NCBI RefSeq assembly: GCF_030063245.1
Contig: NZ_JASISR010000003.1
Coordinates: forward strand, 62,001-126,000
DNA: 64,000 nt
DNA from: Paenarthrobacter sp. PH39-S1
GTDB taxonomy: Bacteria; Actinomycetota; Actinomycetes; Actinomycetales; Micrococcaceae
Reading direction: 5' to 3'
Part shown: positions 16,213-26,103 of the stretch, piece by piece
Layout: every line of letters starts with the position of its first letter
How positions within the stretch are numbered: position 1 is the first letter of the stretch
Program-made: the position numbers and the translations under genes
The notes under the pieces: model-generated
Database searches by the model: none
What the model saw: only the letters and a program-made list of their open reading frames with translations
Told to the model about the DNA's origin: nothing

Positions 16213-17487
16213 TCATGCTGTCTGGTTATTGGTGGCCGGAACCAGCATTTCCAGCAAATGAATCACTCTATCCTCAAAGCCCTTGCCGCCGCTGTCTGTC
16301 AGGTTTGCCAGCATCCGCACCACAAAGCGCATCAGCACGGGGATGGGCATGCCGCTGAGCAGCGCGAGCTTCATGATCCGGGGTTTGCCGATCAGCTGCG
16401 CAAAGGCCCTTCCGAGCGTAAAGTGGCTTCCCCATTGTCCGCGGATATACCCGCTGTAGCCGGCGAGCGCATGGTCGCGGGCCAGCACGGAATTGGCCCC
16501 GGCAGCCCGTTGAATGAATTCGGCCGCATAGCGCGCGGACTCCATGGCATAGGAAATTCCTTCGCCGTTGAAAGGACTGACCATTCCACCGGCGTCACCA
16601 AGCAGCAGCATGCCCGGTGAATAATGCGGAGTCCGGTTAAAGCCCATCGGGAGCGCCGCTCCGCGGATTTCGCCCACCTGGTTGTCCGGATGAAAGCCCC
16701 ATTCATCCGGCATGCCGGCGGTCCAGTCGCGCAGCACCTGTTTGTAGTCGAGCCTGCCGAATTCACGGGAGGAATTCAGAATGCCCAGGCCCACATTGGA
16801 TGTGCCGTCGCCGACGCCGAAGACCCAGCCATAGCCGGGAAGCGGATTCCCCGCCTTGTCCGGCAATTCCAGCCAGCCCTCCATCCAGTCGTCGTTGTGC
16901 CGCGGACTGGTGAAATAGGTGCGAACCGCCACCCCGAGCGGGCGGTCGTCGCGTTTGTGCATCCCCGCCGAGACGGCCGTCCGGGTGGAATTGCCGTCCG
17001 CCGCCAGCACCACGTCGGCTTCAAAATCCTTGCTTGCGCCGGTTTTGCGGCCGGTATCATCGAGCAGCGCAGCGGTGACACCAACCACTCGCCCGCCGGC
17101 ATCCCTGCGGGCGGCCGTGACGCTGTGGCGTTCAAGGACGACGGCGCCCGCAGCCTGAGCGTGCCGGGACAGGGCTTCGTCGAATCCCAACCTGGTGCGG
17201 ATCAGGCCGTATTGCGGAAAATCGCTCAGTTCCGGCCACGGAACCTCCACCGTGCGGCCACCGGCGATCAGCCGCAGGCCCTTGTTCCGGCGCCAACCCT
17301 GCGCCTCGTCGTGCGGCAGACCCAACAGCGCAACCTCTCGCACGGCCCGCGGCGTCAGACCGTCACCACAAACCTTCTCCCGCGGGAACGCGGTCTTTTC
17401 GAGCACGGTGACGTCCAGGCCGGCCCTGGCCAGGTGATAAGCAGCGGTGGAACCGGCCGGTCCGGCACCGACAATGAGGATCTTCAT
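16213..17487 (-). CDS. menJ: FAD-dependent geranylgeranyl-reductase-type enzyme, MenJ-like
   Basis: 424 residues. N-terminal Rossmann motif GAGPAGS (7-13), then [15 protein letters not shown], which is typical of geranylgeranyl reductases, and a second FAD motif [18 protein letters not shown]. Mycobacterial MenJ partially saturates the isoprenyl chain of menaquinone. The same gene neighbourhood (menG, polyprenyl synthase) supports that role here. ATGA overlap with menG (17484-17487) implies co-expression. Confidence 0.82.
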   Translation of the reverse strand: MKILIVGAGPAGSTAAYHLARAGLDVTVLEKTAFPREKVCGDGLTPRAVREVALLGLPHDEAQGWRRNKGLRLIAGGRTVEVPWPELSDFPQYGLIRTRLGFDEALSRHAQAAGAVVLERHSVTAARRDAGGRVVGVTAALLDDTGRKTGASKDFEADVVLAADGNSTRTAVSAGMHKRDDRPLGVAVRTYFTSPRHNDDWMEGWLELPDKAGNPLPGYGWVFGVGDGTSNVGLGILNSSREFGRLDYKQVLRDWTAGMPDEWGFHPDNQVGEIRGAALPMGFNRTPHYSPGMLLLGDAGGMVSPFNGEGISYAMESARYAAEFIQRAAGANSVLARDHALAGYSGYIRGQWGSHFTLGRAFAQLIGKPRIMKLALLSGMPIPVLMRFVVRMLANLTDSGGKGFEDRVIHLLEMLVPATNNQTA

Positions 17488-18245
17488 CTGGCGGCTGGCC
17501 TTCGCGGCCGGTGCGTGCGCGACACCGGCCCAACGGGTCCGTTATCTTCGCGACCCGGTTTGATGGCCCGGTGGACGGCGACGATACCGCCGCTGAGGTT
17601 GCGGTAGGCCAGATCGGTCCAGCCCGCGTCCTGGATCCACTGCGAGAGATGGTCCTGGTCCGGCCAGGCCCGGATGGACTCCGCCAGATAGACGTAGGCG
17701 ACGGGGTTGGAGGAAACCTTGGTCGCGATCGCCGGGAGCGCGCGCATCAGATATTCGGTGTACATGGTCCGCCAGAGGGCAACGGTGGGGGCGGAGAACT
17801 CCGCTATCACCAGCTTCCCGCCGGGCTTGGTCACGCGCAGCATTTCCTCCAGTGCCTTGTGCGGGGCGGTGACATTGCGCAGCCCGAAGGAGATGGTCGT
17901 GGCGTCAAACGAATTGTCCGCAAACGGCAGATTGGTTGCGTCCCCGGCGATGAAATCGATGTCCGGGCGCCGGCGCTTGCCGACCTTGAGCATCCCAACG
18001 GAGAAATCACAAGCCACCACGCTGATGCCGGCATCCGCGTACGGCTCACTGGAGGTGCCGGTTCCGGCGGCCACGTCCAGGACCCGCTGACCAGGCTTTG
18101 CCCCCACCGCGTCCACCACGATCCGACGCCAACGGCGGGTCTGCCCCAAGGACAGGACATCATTCACGACGTCGTATTTGGGCGCAACATCATCAAACAT
18201 TGCGGCTACTTCATCCGGACGCTTCTCCAACGATGCACGGTTCAC
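17484..18245 (-). CDS. menG: Demethylmenaquinone methyltransferase
   Basis: 253 residues from a GTG. UbiE/MenG family: [13 protein letters not shown] near the start, SAM motif [11 protein letters not shown] (55-64), [18 protein letters not shown] and [18 protein letters not shown]. It performs the last step of menaquinone synthesis, C-methylation of demethylmenaquinone. The C-terminal 20 residues are extra and basic. It is divergent from menF, with 98 bp between the starts. Confidence 0.93.
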   Translation of the reverse strand: MNRASLEKRPDEVAAMFDDVAPKYDVVNDVLSLGQTRRWRRIVVDAVGAKPGQRVLDVAAGTGTSSEPYADAGISVVACDFSVGMLKVGKRRRPDIDFIAGDATNLPFADNSFDATTISFGLRNVTAPHKALEEMLRVTKPGGKLVIAEFSAPTVALWRTMYTEYLMRALPAIATKVSSNPVAYVYLAESIRAWPDQDHLSQWIQDAGWTDLAYRNLSGGIVAVHRAIKPGREDNGPVGPVSRTHRPRRPAAR

Positions 18246-18343
18246 CTGTCCATTCTGTCAAAGATTGGCTGCATCCGTGCACTCCGGCCATGCCGCTCCA
18301 CCCCGTCGGCGCACCTGCTACCGCGGAGTAGTGTTAATTCATC

Positions 18344-19771
18344 ATGATTGCGCCCCTGACAACGCTCACCGTCCCGTTGGACACATCCGCGCTGGATACA
18401 TCTTTTTTTGATCCATCGCCCGCAACTGCCGACTCGGCCCCCGGGCAGGATGGAGCGGCACGCCCGGGCGCACTGCTGAATTTTCTCCGTGCCGACGCCG
18501 CCTTGTGCTGGGTCTGCCGCTGTGAGGGGCTGGTGGGTTTCGGTGAGATTGCCCGGTTTACCGGGACCGGCCCGGAGCGCTTTTCCGCCGCGGAGTCCTG
18601 GTGGAAAGAGCTGCTGGCGGGCGCGGCGGTCGACGACGGCGTCCGGCTACCCGGTACCGGCCCGATTGCTTTCGGAACGTTCGCGTTTTCCAAAACGTCC
18701 GATTACAAGTCGCGGCTCATTGTGCCCCGGATCGTCGTCGGCTTCAGGGGCGGCCGGGCTTGGCTGACCGAGCTGTGCTTGGACGGCGGCTCCCTCACGG
18801 CGGAGGGCGCGCACGCGGAACTTGCCCGTCTGGCCGCCGCACCGGGCGCGGACGACGCGGTGGGTGGGGCTCCGGGCGGCGACGCAGCAGGTGCGGCTCG
18901 GACCGGCACGAGGAAGGACATCCCGGCGCAGCCGAGGGCGGAACTTGCACCGGGGTCGCTCACCGAGCAGGAGTGGATGGATTCCGTGGCGGCAGGAGTG
19001 CGCGCCATCGAATCCGAGCACCTGGAAAAAATCGTGCTGGCCCGCGACATCGTTGCCCGGCTGGACGGGCCCGTCTCCCGGGCGGGGCTGCTGCAGACCC
19101 TGGCGCAGCAGTACAGCGAATGCTGGACCTATGGCGTCGAGGGTGTGGTGGGGTCCACGCCCGAGATGCTGATCAAGGTAGAAGGGACCACGGCGCTGGC
19201 GCGGGTACTGGCCGGGACACTGGACCGCGAAGGGGCGCCGGAGGACGGCGAAGGCTTTGCCCGGGAGGTGTTGGCCGGCTCGGTAAAACAGCGTCAGGAA
19301 CACGATTTCGCGGTTCATTCGTTGACCCGTCAACTGGCCCCGTTCGCCGTCGACCTTTCCGTCCCGCCGGAGCCGTTCATCCTGGAACTGCCCAATGTCT
19401 GGCATCTGGCCTCCGACGTCGAAGCTGTCCTGGCCGACGCCGACGGGCATCTGCCCACGTCACTGGCGCTGGTGGAGGCGCTCCACCCCACGGCGGCCGT
19501 CTGCGGCACGCCGCGCAGCAAGGCCGGGGCGTTGATCCTGGAACTGGAGCAGCTGGACCGCGGACCGTACGCGGGCCCGGTGGGATGGCTTGACGGGGCA
19601 GGAAACGGTGAATGGGGCATCGCTCTGCGCGGTGCGGTGCTGGAAGATCCGACGACGGTCCGGCTGTATGCGGGCGCCGGGATCGTGGCAGCCTCCGATC
19701 CGGCCGCTGAGCTGGCCGAAACATGGGCAAAGTTCCGTCCGATGCTGCAGGCACTCGGTCTGCGGACTTAA
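18344..19771 (+). CDS. menF: Isochorismate synthase
   Basis: 475 residues. The C-terminal two thirds is a chorismate-binding domain: LEKIVLARDI, RVLAGTLDREG, SVKQRQEHDF, LHPTAAVCGTPRSKA and RLYAGAGIVAASDP with the Mg2+-binding Glu residues. It converts chorismate to isochorismate, the first committed step to menaquinone. The presence of menD and menC nearby favours this over siderophore synthesis. The N-terminal part has a Gly/Ala-rich linker of about 30 residues. Confidence 0.9.
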   Translation: MIAPLTTLTVPLDTSALDTSFFDPSPATADSAPGQDGAARPGALLNFLRADAALCWVCRCEGLVGFGEIARFTGTGPERFSAAESWWKELLAGAAVDDGVRLPGTGPIAFGTFAFSKTSDYKSRLIVPRIVVGFRGGRAWLTELCLDGGSLTAEGAHAELARLAAAPGADDAVGGAPGGDAAGAARTGTRKDIPAQPRAELAPGSLTEQEWMDSVAAGVRAIESEHLEKIVLARDIVARLDGPVSRAGLLQTLAQQYSECWTYGVEGVVGSTPEMLIKVEGTTALARVLAGTLDREGAPEDGEGFAREVLAGSVKQRQEHDFAVHSLTRQLAPFAVDLSVPPEPFILELPNVWHLASDVEAVLADADGHLPTSLALVEALHPTAAVCGTPRSKAGALILELEQLDRGPYAGPVGWLDGAGNGEWGIALRGAVLEDPTTVRLYAGAGIVAASDPAAELAETWAKFRPMLQALGLRT

Positions 19772-20051
19772 GCGGCTGCACCGGGGGCTGCCGCCTTGTG
19801 CCGTCCGGGCTGTTTGATTCCGTGTGGCTTGACCAGCGGTGTTTGACCAACGGTGTCTGATGTAGTGCTGCTGTGCGACCTCATTGGCGGCGATTCCGGG
19901 ATTCCAGACTTTGCTTCACGGAGGCCCCTTGCGCGCGGCCGGATAAAGTTGTCGAATAGTGAAATGATGTTGTCTGTGATGCACATCTCATCGCGGTTAT
20001 ACACTGTAATACCTAGACCTCGTATTTCCTCCTGACACAAAGGGTAACAAG

Positions 20052-20990
20052 ATGCCACTCTCCTCCAAGCTGATGGTCCGGATGACGGCCGTTGCCGCTG
20101 TAGCTGCCTTGGCACTGACCGGCTGCACCACGGCCTCCCAGAACAATGCCGGAGCACAATCCGGGGCTTCCGGCTCCTCCAGCTTTGACCCCGGCGCGGT
20201 CCAGAAGGATGATGCGCTGGCCGCGGCCGTTCCCGCCGCACTCAAGAGCAAGGGAACCATCACCGTCGGATCCGATACGTCCTACGCCCCGGCCGAGTTC
20301 CTCGGCGGCTCCGACGGGCAGACCCCACAGGGCTACGACGTCGATTTTGCCAAGGCCATCGGCGCCACCCTGGGCATGCCAGTGAAGGTACAGACCGCCG
20401 AATTCACCGGTATCATTCCCGCCCTTGGCGCCAAGTACGATCTGGGGATTTCCTCCTTCACGATCAACGCAGAACGACTACAGGCGGTCAATATGGTCAG
20501 CTACTTCAACGCCGGCACGCTCTGGGCGGTGCAGAAGGGCAACCCGAAGAAATTCTCCCTCGATGACGTCTGCGGCAAGACCATCGGTGTCCAGACCGGA
20601 ACGGTGGAGGAGGACCCGGATGTCTCCGGCCGTTCCGCAAAATGTGTTGCCGACGGCAAGGCCGCCATCAATATTGTGACGCTGAAGGCGCAAACGGATG
20701 TCACCACCCGCCTGGTCAACGGCAGCATCGACGCGATGTCGGCTGACTCCCCCATCATCGGCTACGCACTCTCGCAGACCGGAGACAAGCTGGAGGTGCT
20801 CGGCGACGTCTACGATTCCGCGCCGCAGGGAATCATCACGCTCAAGAGCGACACCGCGCTGGCCGATCTGATTGGCAAGGTTATGAACAAGCTGATTGAC
20901 GACGGCGACTACAAGAAGATTCTGGATACCTGGAACAACTCCAAGGGGGCCATCACCAAGTCTGAGGTGAACCCGGCGGTGGGAAGTTGA
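20052..20990 (+). CDS. Amino-acid ABC transporter substrate-binding lipoprotein
   Basis: 312 residues. Lipoprotein signal with lipobox LTGC (Cys25), then a Ser/Gly linker and a SBP_bac_3 domain (VGSDTSYAPAEFLGG, GYDVDFAKAIG, LVNGSIDAM). First gene of a binding protein-permease-ATPase operon for polar amino acids; substrate unknown. A near paralogue is at 5910-6836. The 280 bp upstream (19772-20051) hold AT-richer sequence (TATACACTGTAATACC about 20000) that may be the promoter, and AAGGG 9 nt before the ATG. Confidence 0.9.
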   Translation: MPLSSKLMVRMTAVAAVAALALTGCTTASQNNAGAQSGASGSSSFDPGAVQKDDALAAAVPAALKSKGTITVGSDTSYAPAEFLGGSDGQTPQGYDVDFAKAIGATLGMPVKVQTAEFTGIIPALGAKYDLGISSFTINAERLQAVNMVSYFNAGTLWAVQKGNPKKFSLDDVCGKTIGVQTGTVEEDPDVSGRSAKCVADGKAAINIVTLKAQTDVTTRLVNGSIDAMSADSPIIGYALSQTGDKLEVLGDVYDSAPQGIITLKSDTALADLIGKVMNKLIDDGDYKKILDTWNNSKGAITKSEVNPAVGS

Positions 20991-21958
20991 GCGGCCCTGC
21001 CCTCAGCGGCACCCGGTCGGATAAGGCGGCACCGGCGCGGCCTGAGCTCATTGACGCGGTTCCGGTCCGGCATCCGGGCCGCTGGGCCGGTGCGGTGATC
21101 ATCTTCATCGTTGCGGCACTGCTGGTGCAGAGCCTGGTCACCAATCAGAATTTCCGCTGGGACACCGTCGGCACCTACCTCTTGGATGTCCTGGTGATCC
21201 AGGGCATCGGCTGGACCCTGCTGCTGACGGTCCTGTCCATGGTGATCGCGATTGTGCTGGCGATTTTACTGGCCTTCATGCGGCAGTCCGATAACCCGCT
21301 GTTCCGCTATGTCAGCTGGGTCTGGGTCTGGTTTTTCCGCGGCACCCCGGTCTACACCCAGCTGGTGTTCTGGGGTCTGATCGCCGTGCTGTATCCCAAG
21401 ATCGCTCTCGGCGTGCCGTTCGGTCCCGAATTGTTCAGTTTCAGCACCCAGGATGTCATCAACGCATTCATCGCCGCCGTTCTCGGCCTGGGCCTGAATG
21501 AGTCCGCCTACCTGGCGGAAATCTTCCGGGCCGGCCTGAAGTCCGTGGACACGGGCCAGATGGAAGCGGCGGAAGCGCTGGGCATGCGCAAGTCCAAGAT
21601 CATGTGGCGCATCATCCTGCCGCAGGCCATGCGCGTCATCGTGCCTCCCACGGGCAACGAAACCATCGGCATGCTCAAGACCACTTCGCTGGTGCTCGCT
21701 GTGCCGTTCACCCTGGACCTGACGTTCGTCACCAACGGGATCGCCAACCGCAGCTACCTGCCGATCCCGCTGCTGATCGTCGCCGCCATCTGGTACTTGG
21801 TGATCACCAGCGTCCTGATGGTGGGCCAGTACTTTATTGAACGCCACTACGGCAAGGGCGTGGACAATCTGATTCCCGCTCCGGTCAAGGCCACCCAGGC
21901 CGTTACCGCAGCCCATACCACGCCGGCAACAACGGCGGACGAAGGTGGCCACGTATGA
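20987..21958 (+). CDS. Amino-acid ABC transporter permease
   Basis: 323 residues from a TTG overlapping the stop of the binding-protein gene (TTGA). Hydrophobic segments flank the permease signature [22 protein letters not shown] (EAA loop), as in HisM/GlnP proteins. GTP-x-YTQL is typical of the polar amino-acid subfamily. A long N-terminal extension of about 40 residues precedes the first helix, and the C-terminal tail is Thr/Ala-rich. It forms the membrane channel with the ATPase that follows. Confidence 0.92.
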   Translation: MSGPALSGTRSDKAAPARPELIDAVPVRHPGRWAGAVIIFIVAALLVQSLVTNQNFRWDTVGTYLLDVLVIQGIGWTLLLTVLSMVIAIVLAILLAFMRQSDNPLFRYVSWVWVWFFRGTPVYTQLVFWGLIAVLYPKIALGVPFGPELFSFSTQDVINAFIAAVLGLGLNESAYLAEIFRAGLKSVDTGQMEAAEALGMRKSKIMWRIILPQAMRVIVPPTGNETIGMLKTTSLVLAVPFTLDLTFVTNGIANRSYLPIPLLIVAAIWYLVITSVLMVGQYFIERHYGKGVDNLIPAPVKATQAVTAAHTTPATTADEGGHV

Positions 21959-22758
21959 GCACGCCAATGAACGAAACCGTTGCTGCCGTGAAGACCGGCG
22001 AACCGCTGGTCCGGATCGAGGACGTCCACAAGTTTTTCGGCACCCACCATGTCCTGCGCGGAATCGACATGACGGTCCGGGAGGGGGAGGTGTCCGTCAT
22101 TATCGGGCCTTCCGGCTCCGGAAAATCAACCCTGCTGCGTTGCGTCAATATGCTCGAAACCATCAGCGCCGGGCGGATCCGCGTACGCGACGACCTGATC
22201 GGCTTCCGGGACGTCAATGGCAGGCTGCATCATCTGCCGGCCAAGGACATCGCGGCCCAGCGCCGGGAAATCGGCATGGTGTTCCAGCGTTTCAACCTGT
22301 TCCCGCACCGAACAGCGCTGCAGAATATCATCGAGGCCCCCACGCAGGTCAAAAGGCAATCCAAAGCGGCTGCCAGGGCCAAGGCCATGGAACTGCTGGA
22401 CCGTGTGGGACTGGCGGAAAAGGCCGACTACTACCCCGCACAGCTTTCCGGTGGCCAGCAGCAGCGTGTCGCCATTGCCCGCGCGCTGGCGATGGAGCCG
22501 GAGCTCATGCTCTTTGATGAGCCGACGTCGGCGCTGGACCCTGAGCTGGTCGGTGACGTCCTGAACGTGATGAAGGATCTGGCCCAGTCGGGGATGACCA
22601 TGATCGTCGTCACGCATGAAATCGGCTTCGCCCGCGAGGTCGGGGACACACTGACGTTCATGGACGCTGGGGTCGTGGTGGAAAGTGGGGATCCACGCGA
22701 GGTCATGGCGAACCCGCAGCACGCCCGCACCCGGGAATTCCTTAGCCGCGTCCTTTAA
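21955..22758 (+). CDS. Amino-acid ABC transporter ATPase
   Basis: 267 residues. Walker [11 protein letters not shown]-loop [10 protein letters not shown], signature [15 protein letters not shown], Walker [15 protein letters not shown], and H-loop VVTHE: all intact. GlnQ/HisP class. Its ATG overlaps the permease stop (ATGA). The last codons (LSRVL and stop) are repeated in degenerate form just downstream (22744-22809). Confidence 0.95.
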   Translation: MSTPMNETVAAVKTGEPLVRIEDVHKFFGTHHVLRGIDMTVREGEVSVIIGPSGSGKSTLLRCVNMLETISAGRIRVRDDLIGFRDVNGRLHHLPAKDIAAQRREIGMVFQRFNLFPHRTALQNIIEAPTQVKRQSKAAARAKAMELLDRVGLAEKADYYPAQLSGGQQQRVAIARALAMEPELMLFDEPTSALDPELVGDVLNVMKDLAQSGMTMIVVTHEIGFAREVGDTLTFMDAGVVVESGDPREVMANPQHARTREFLSRVL

Positions 22759-22809
22759 CCCCAGCCGCGTCCTTAACCAAAGCCGCGTCCGCTAGCCCAA
22801 GCCGCGTCC
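22744..22809 (+). repeat. Tandem duplication of the ATPase gene 3' end
   Basis: AGCCGCGTCC occurs at 22744, 22763, 22781 and 22800, spaced 18-19 bp. The first copy is the end of the ATPase coding sequence, and later copies carry similar codon-stop sequence after it. This looks like slippage or unequal duplication of a gene end. Confidence 0.8.
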
Positions 22810-22848
22810 GCTGACCAGGACCGCCCTCCCCGCGGCCATCCAGCCCCC

Positions 22849-22910
22849 GTCGATGTCGCACTTCGCGCCCAATGTTGGTCAACAACACGGGCTCGGAGTG
22901 CGACATCGAC
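22849..22910. terminator. Bidirectional hairpin between convergent ATPase gene and menD
   Basis: Perfect 14-bp arms GTCGATGTCGCACT (22849-22862) and its complement (22897-22910), with a small inner hairpin TGTTG-GT-CAACA in the loop. It sits between convergent genes, so it can end transcription from both sides. Confidence 0.75.
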
Positions 22911-22916
22911 TTCGGT

Positions 22917-24716
22917 TTAAGGCAGGACGCGGGTGACCCTTTGATCCACGGCCTGCCGGACCCTTTCGTGCAGCGCCCGCAGCCCTTCCCGACCGGCCGG
23001 TACCTCCAGCACGGAGCGGCCGCGGAACGGCTCGGCCAGCGCCGCGGTGAGCTCCGCCGTCGTGCCAACGCTCCGATGCACAACGCCATAACCGGCCGCA
23101 AGGGCGGCAAGGTCCACCGAGTGCGGCGTGCCAAAGAGACGCTCGACGACGGCGGCGTACCGCGGGCGACCGGCCAGAATGCCGTGTTCCAGAGTCGTAA
23201 AGATCCCGCCCCCGCTGTCGTTGAGCACCACCAATTGCAGATCGGGTTCCGGCTCGCCCGTGCCCAGCAGCAGGCCGCCGGCATCGTGCAAAAGAGTCAG
23301 ATCCCCCAGCAAAACCCGCGTCGACGCACCGTCTGCCAGCGCAATTCCGCCACCGGTCGAGACGGTTCCGTCAATTCCGGCCAGGCCGCGGTTGGCGAAG
23401 ACCCGCACCGTGTCCCGACCCGGGACGGGATGCGGTTTGGGTCGACCGGCCAGATCCACGTCCCGGACCGGATTGGAAGATCCCAGCATCAGGTTTCCGC
23501 GGGTCTGTGCCCAGACCGCGCGGGCCAGATGCAGCCCGGTCAGCGGCCCCGGCTGCGTCAACACCTCGTCCAGAGCCGCCTCGGCCCCCAGAGCCGCTAT
23601 CTGCCAGGATTCCAGCCAGTCCGCAGGGCCATGGCCGGCAAAGGCGATGAGCTCGTCCCAGTCCGTCAGCACCAGCTCAGGTCGACGTCCCGGCTCAAAC
23701 CAGGCAACCTTGCGGGGCAGATACAGGGCCCGTTCCAGGTCTGCCCGGGCCAGCAGCGCGGCCACCGGCCGGGACAGAGTCGGGCGCCCGAAAACCACCA
23801 CCCGCTCGATCGGCTGCGGCGAACCCGCCCCGAAATACTCCAGCAGCAACCGGTAGGGGCCGATGGCGTTCGGGCCATAGCGGGCGTTCGACGACGGCTC
23901 TGCCAACAGCGGAAGTCCCAGGCTACGGGCAAAGATCTCCGCGGAGGCACCGGCCCCGTGCCCGGCGACGACGACACTCCGCCGCGAGTTCCCCGTGCGC
24001 ACCGGAGCCGGTTCGACGGTTTGCGGCGCTGTTGCGACTCGCTCGGCGGATTGCGCTGCCCCGGCAGTATCGGTCTCAGCGGTGTTGGCCTCCCTAGTGT
24101 CGGCGTCCGCAGTGTTGGACTCCACAGAGTCCTCATACACGGGCAGCTCCCAACCGCTGCCGTTCAGCGCCGGCGTCAGCGGATCCCGGAACGCCAGATT
24201 GAGCTGTACGGGCCCTGCAGGCGTACCGGGAAGTCTTCCCTGGGCCGCGCTCAGCGCCGTGCCGATGGCCGTCGTCGGGTCCGTCCCTGCGGCCACGTCG
24301 GTAGCGAAGCGTACATGGTCGCCGAAGATATCCAGCTGGACCGTCGTTTGGTTGGCGCCTGTCCCGCGCAGTTCCTCCGGGCGGTCCGCCGAAAGCACCA
24401 GCAGCGGTACTGCGGCATGGTTGGCTTCCATGACCGCCGGCAGGAGGTTCCCCACCGCGGTCCCGGAGGTGGTCAGCACCGCGGCCGGTCCGCCGCTGCC
24501 AAGCGCCAGCCCCAAGGCAGTGAATCCGGCTACCCGCTCATCAATGCGTACCTGCAGACGCAGCAGACCCACCGCTTCCGCCTCGGCCAGCGCGTAGGAC
24601 ATCGGCGCGCTGCGGGACCCGGGAGCCAGCACCACCTGACGCACTCCTCCGGTGATCAGTGCCTGTACGGCAAGCCGAGCCGCATCCATCGAGCTAAGAA
24701 AAGTCACACCCACCAT
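22917..24716 (-). CDS. menD: SEPHCHC synthase (MenD)
   Basis: 599 residues. ThDP-dependent fold: RIDERVAGFTALGLALGSGG, then TTSGTAVGNLLPAVMEANHA, which hold the cofactor Glu and substrate residues; a central domain; and the ThDP-binding FANRGLAGIDGTVSTGGGIALA. It joins isochorismate and 2-oxoglutarate to give SEPHCHC. A Thr/Asp/Ala-rich insertion (EANTAETDTAG, about residue 200) is unusual and probably a surface loop. It follows menC, with a hairpin between them. Confidence 0.94.
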   Translation of the reverse strand: MVGVTFLSSMDAARLAVQALITGGVRQVVLAPGSRSAPMSYALAEAEAVGLLRLQVRIDERVAGFTALGLALGSGGPAAVLTTSGTAVGNLLPAVMEANHAAVPLLVLSADRPEELRGTGANQTTVQLDIFGDHVRFATDVAAGTDPTTAIGTALSAAQGRLPGTPAGPVQLNLAFRDPLTPALNGSGWELPVYEDSVESNTADADTREANTAETDTAGAAQSAERVATAPQTVEPAPVRTGNSRRSVVVAGHGAGASAEIFARSLGLPLLAEPSSNARYGPNAIGPYRLLLEYFGAGSPQPIERVVVFGRPTLSRPVAALLARADLERALYLPRKVAWFEPGRRPELVLTDWDELIAFAGHGPADWLESWQIAALGAEAALDEVLTQPGPLTGLHLARAVWAQTRGNLMLGSSNPVRDVDLAGRPKPHPVPGRDTVRVFANRGLAGIDGTVSTGGGIALADGASTRVLLGDLTLLHDAGGLLLGTGEPEPDLQLVVLNDSGGGIFTTLEHGILAGRPRYAAVVERLFGTPHSVDLAALAAGYGVVHRSVGTTAELTAALAEPFRGRSVLEVPAGREGLRALHERVRQAVDQRVTRVLP

Positions 24717-24734
24717 CTAACCTCATCGACTGTG

Positions 24735-24784
24735 CACTGGATGTCCCGAAGAGGGCCATATCGGACCGCATCGGGACATCAGTG
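24735..24784. terminator. Hairpin between menC and menD
   Basis: CACTG-G-ATGTCCCGA (24735-24749) pairs with TCGGGACATCAGTG (24771-24784), leaving one bulged base. It overlaps nothing but touches the menC stop. It suggests that menC transcription is attenuated before menD. The ATGTC core is shared with two other hairpins in the window. Confidence 0.65.
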
Positions 24785-24786
24785 GC

Positions 24787-25806
24787 TCAGCTGATGCGGC
24801 CTGCGGCGAGAACCGCATAGCTGCGCCGCAGACGGTCCAGCCACCAGTCCCTGCGCGGCCCGGAGGCGGCGTACTTCTCCAGCAGATCGGGCTCCGCGGC
24901 GACGTCGCGCACGGCAATGTGCCCACCCTCCGCGACCAGCGATTCCCGCACGACGTCACCACCCATCAGCGACACCGTGCCCAGTCCGCAGGCGTAGGGA
25001 AGGTCGGGCAGTGCCGCAGCCAGCGCCACCCCGGCCCTGATCCCCACGGAGCTGTCCAGTGCAGAGCTGACGACGGCGGGCAGGCCGGCTTCGGCGACGA
25101 TAGCCAGGGCACGCCGCACTCCCCGCAGCGGTGCCGCCTTGACGATGATCAGATCGGCGGCACCAGCGCGGGCGACGGCCAACGGATCGGTTTCTTTTCG
25201 TACGCTTTCGTCGGCCGCGATCAGCACTGGGATGCCGCGTTCAGCCACGATGCGGCGGACCGCTGCCAGTCCGTCGATGCTCGGTACCGGCTGCTCTGCG
25301 TACTCCAGCTGGAAGGCGGCCAGTTGGGTCAATGCCTGAACGGCCTCATCGACGGACCAGCCGCCATTAGCATCCACCCGGAGTGCAGCGTCGGGGAGTG
25401 CTGCCCGAACGGCGGCAACCCGGGCCACGTCGTCGTCCAGGGTCTGTCCGCGCTCCGCCACCTTCACCTTGACGGCCACGGCGGTATCAAAGGACGCAAG
25501 AATCCCGGGAACGCGCGCGGCGTCCACGGCTGGAACGGTCGCGTTGACGGGGATGGAACTGCGCAGCGGTTCGGGGAACCCTTCCCAGCCTGCCTCAATG
25601 GCGCCGTCAAGCCAGCGGGCGGATTCAGCGTCGTCGTACTCGGGAAAGGGGGAAAACTCCGACCAGCCGGCGGGACCATCGAAGAGCAGAATCTCGCGCT
25701 GCAGGACCCCGCGGAACCTGACCCGCATGGGCAGGACCACCACATGTGAGGCGGCCATCAATTGGTCCAGTGCGGGCAAGCGATCCTGGTCCCTCGAGGG
25801 CTGCAT
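24787..25806 (-). CDS. menC: o-Succinylbenzoate synthase
   Basis: 339 residues. Enolase superfamily: KVKV (catalytic Lys pair in AVKVKVAE), metal ligands in LRVDANGGW, LEYAEQP and IAADES, and the second catalytic Lys in LIIVKAAPL. SALDSSVGIRAGVALA is typical of MenC. It dehydrates SHCHC to o-succinylbenzoate. MenH, MenE, MenB and MenA are not in the window. Confidence 0.92.
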   Translation of the reverse strand: MQPSRDQDRLPALDQLMAASHVVVLPMRVRFRGVLQREILLFDGPAGWSEFSPFPEYDDAESARWLDGAIEAGWEGFPEPLRSSIPVNATVPAVDAARVPGILASFDTAVAVKVKVAERGQTLDDDVARVAAVRAALPDAALRVDANGGWSVDEAVQALTQLAAFQLEYAEQPVPSIDGLAAVRRIVAERGIPVLIAADESVRKETDPLAVARAGAADLIIVKAAPLRGVRRALAIVAEAGLPAVVSSALDSSVGIRAGVALAAALPDLPYACGLGTVSLMGGDVVRESLVAEGGHIAVRDVAAEPDLLEKYAASGPRRDWWLDRLRRSYAVLAAGRIS

Positions 25807-26103
25807 CTTTCCACTCTAACGCCGCGGACCAGCACTGGCGCTCCCGCCATAGCCGGCGCCGCGAAGCCCACCACAGAGGGTGTCGGGGTGGTCCCACCAT
25901 CGTCGGCGCCGGGGCGTACCCACTATGGGCGGTGCCGGCATCGTCGGTGCCGGCATCGTCGGTGCCGGGGCGCTCCCACTATGACGCGTCCGGCCGCTCC
26001 CGACGAGGGCGGCGCCGTCCGCGCGCGCAGTGGAAGACGATGACCGGCGCAGACCTAGGCTGCGCACAGCACACGCCAACCAATCTATGGGAGCCTAGAA
26101 GAG
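25807..26103. repeat. Intergenic region with nested direct repeats
   Basis: No gene is recognised. GGTGCCGGCATCGTC is repeated at 25931-25945 and 25946-25960 with a variant at 25961-25975. A longer unit (GCCGGGGCG, then CCCACTATG) recurs at about 25905-25928 and 25961-25983. The tract separates divergent menC and the PAP2 gene, so both promoters must lie here. Confidence 0.8.

Noticed and set aside
22872-24794. 640-residue plus-strand frame opposite menD
   Set aside because: Arg/Gln/Pro-rich with no domain pattern; menD on the other strand has all family motifs. A high-GC shadow.
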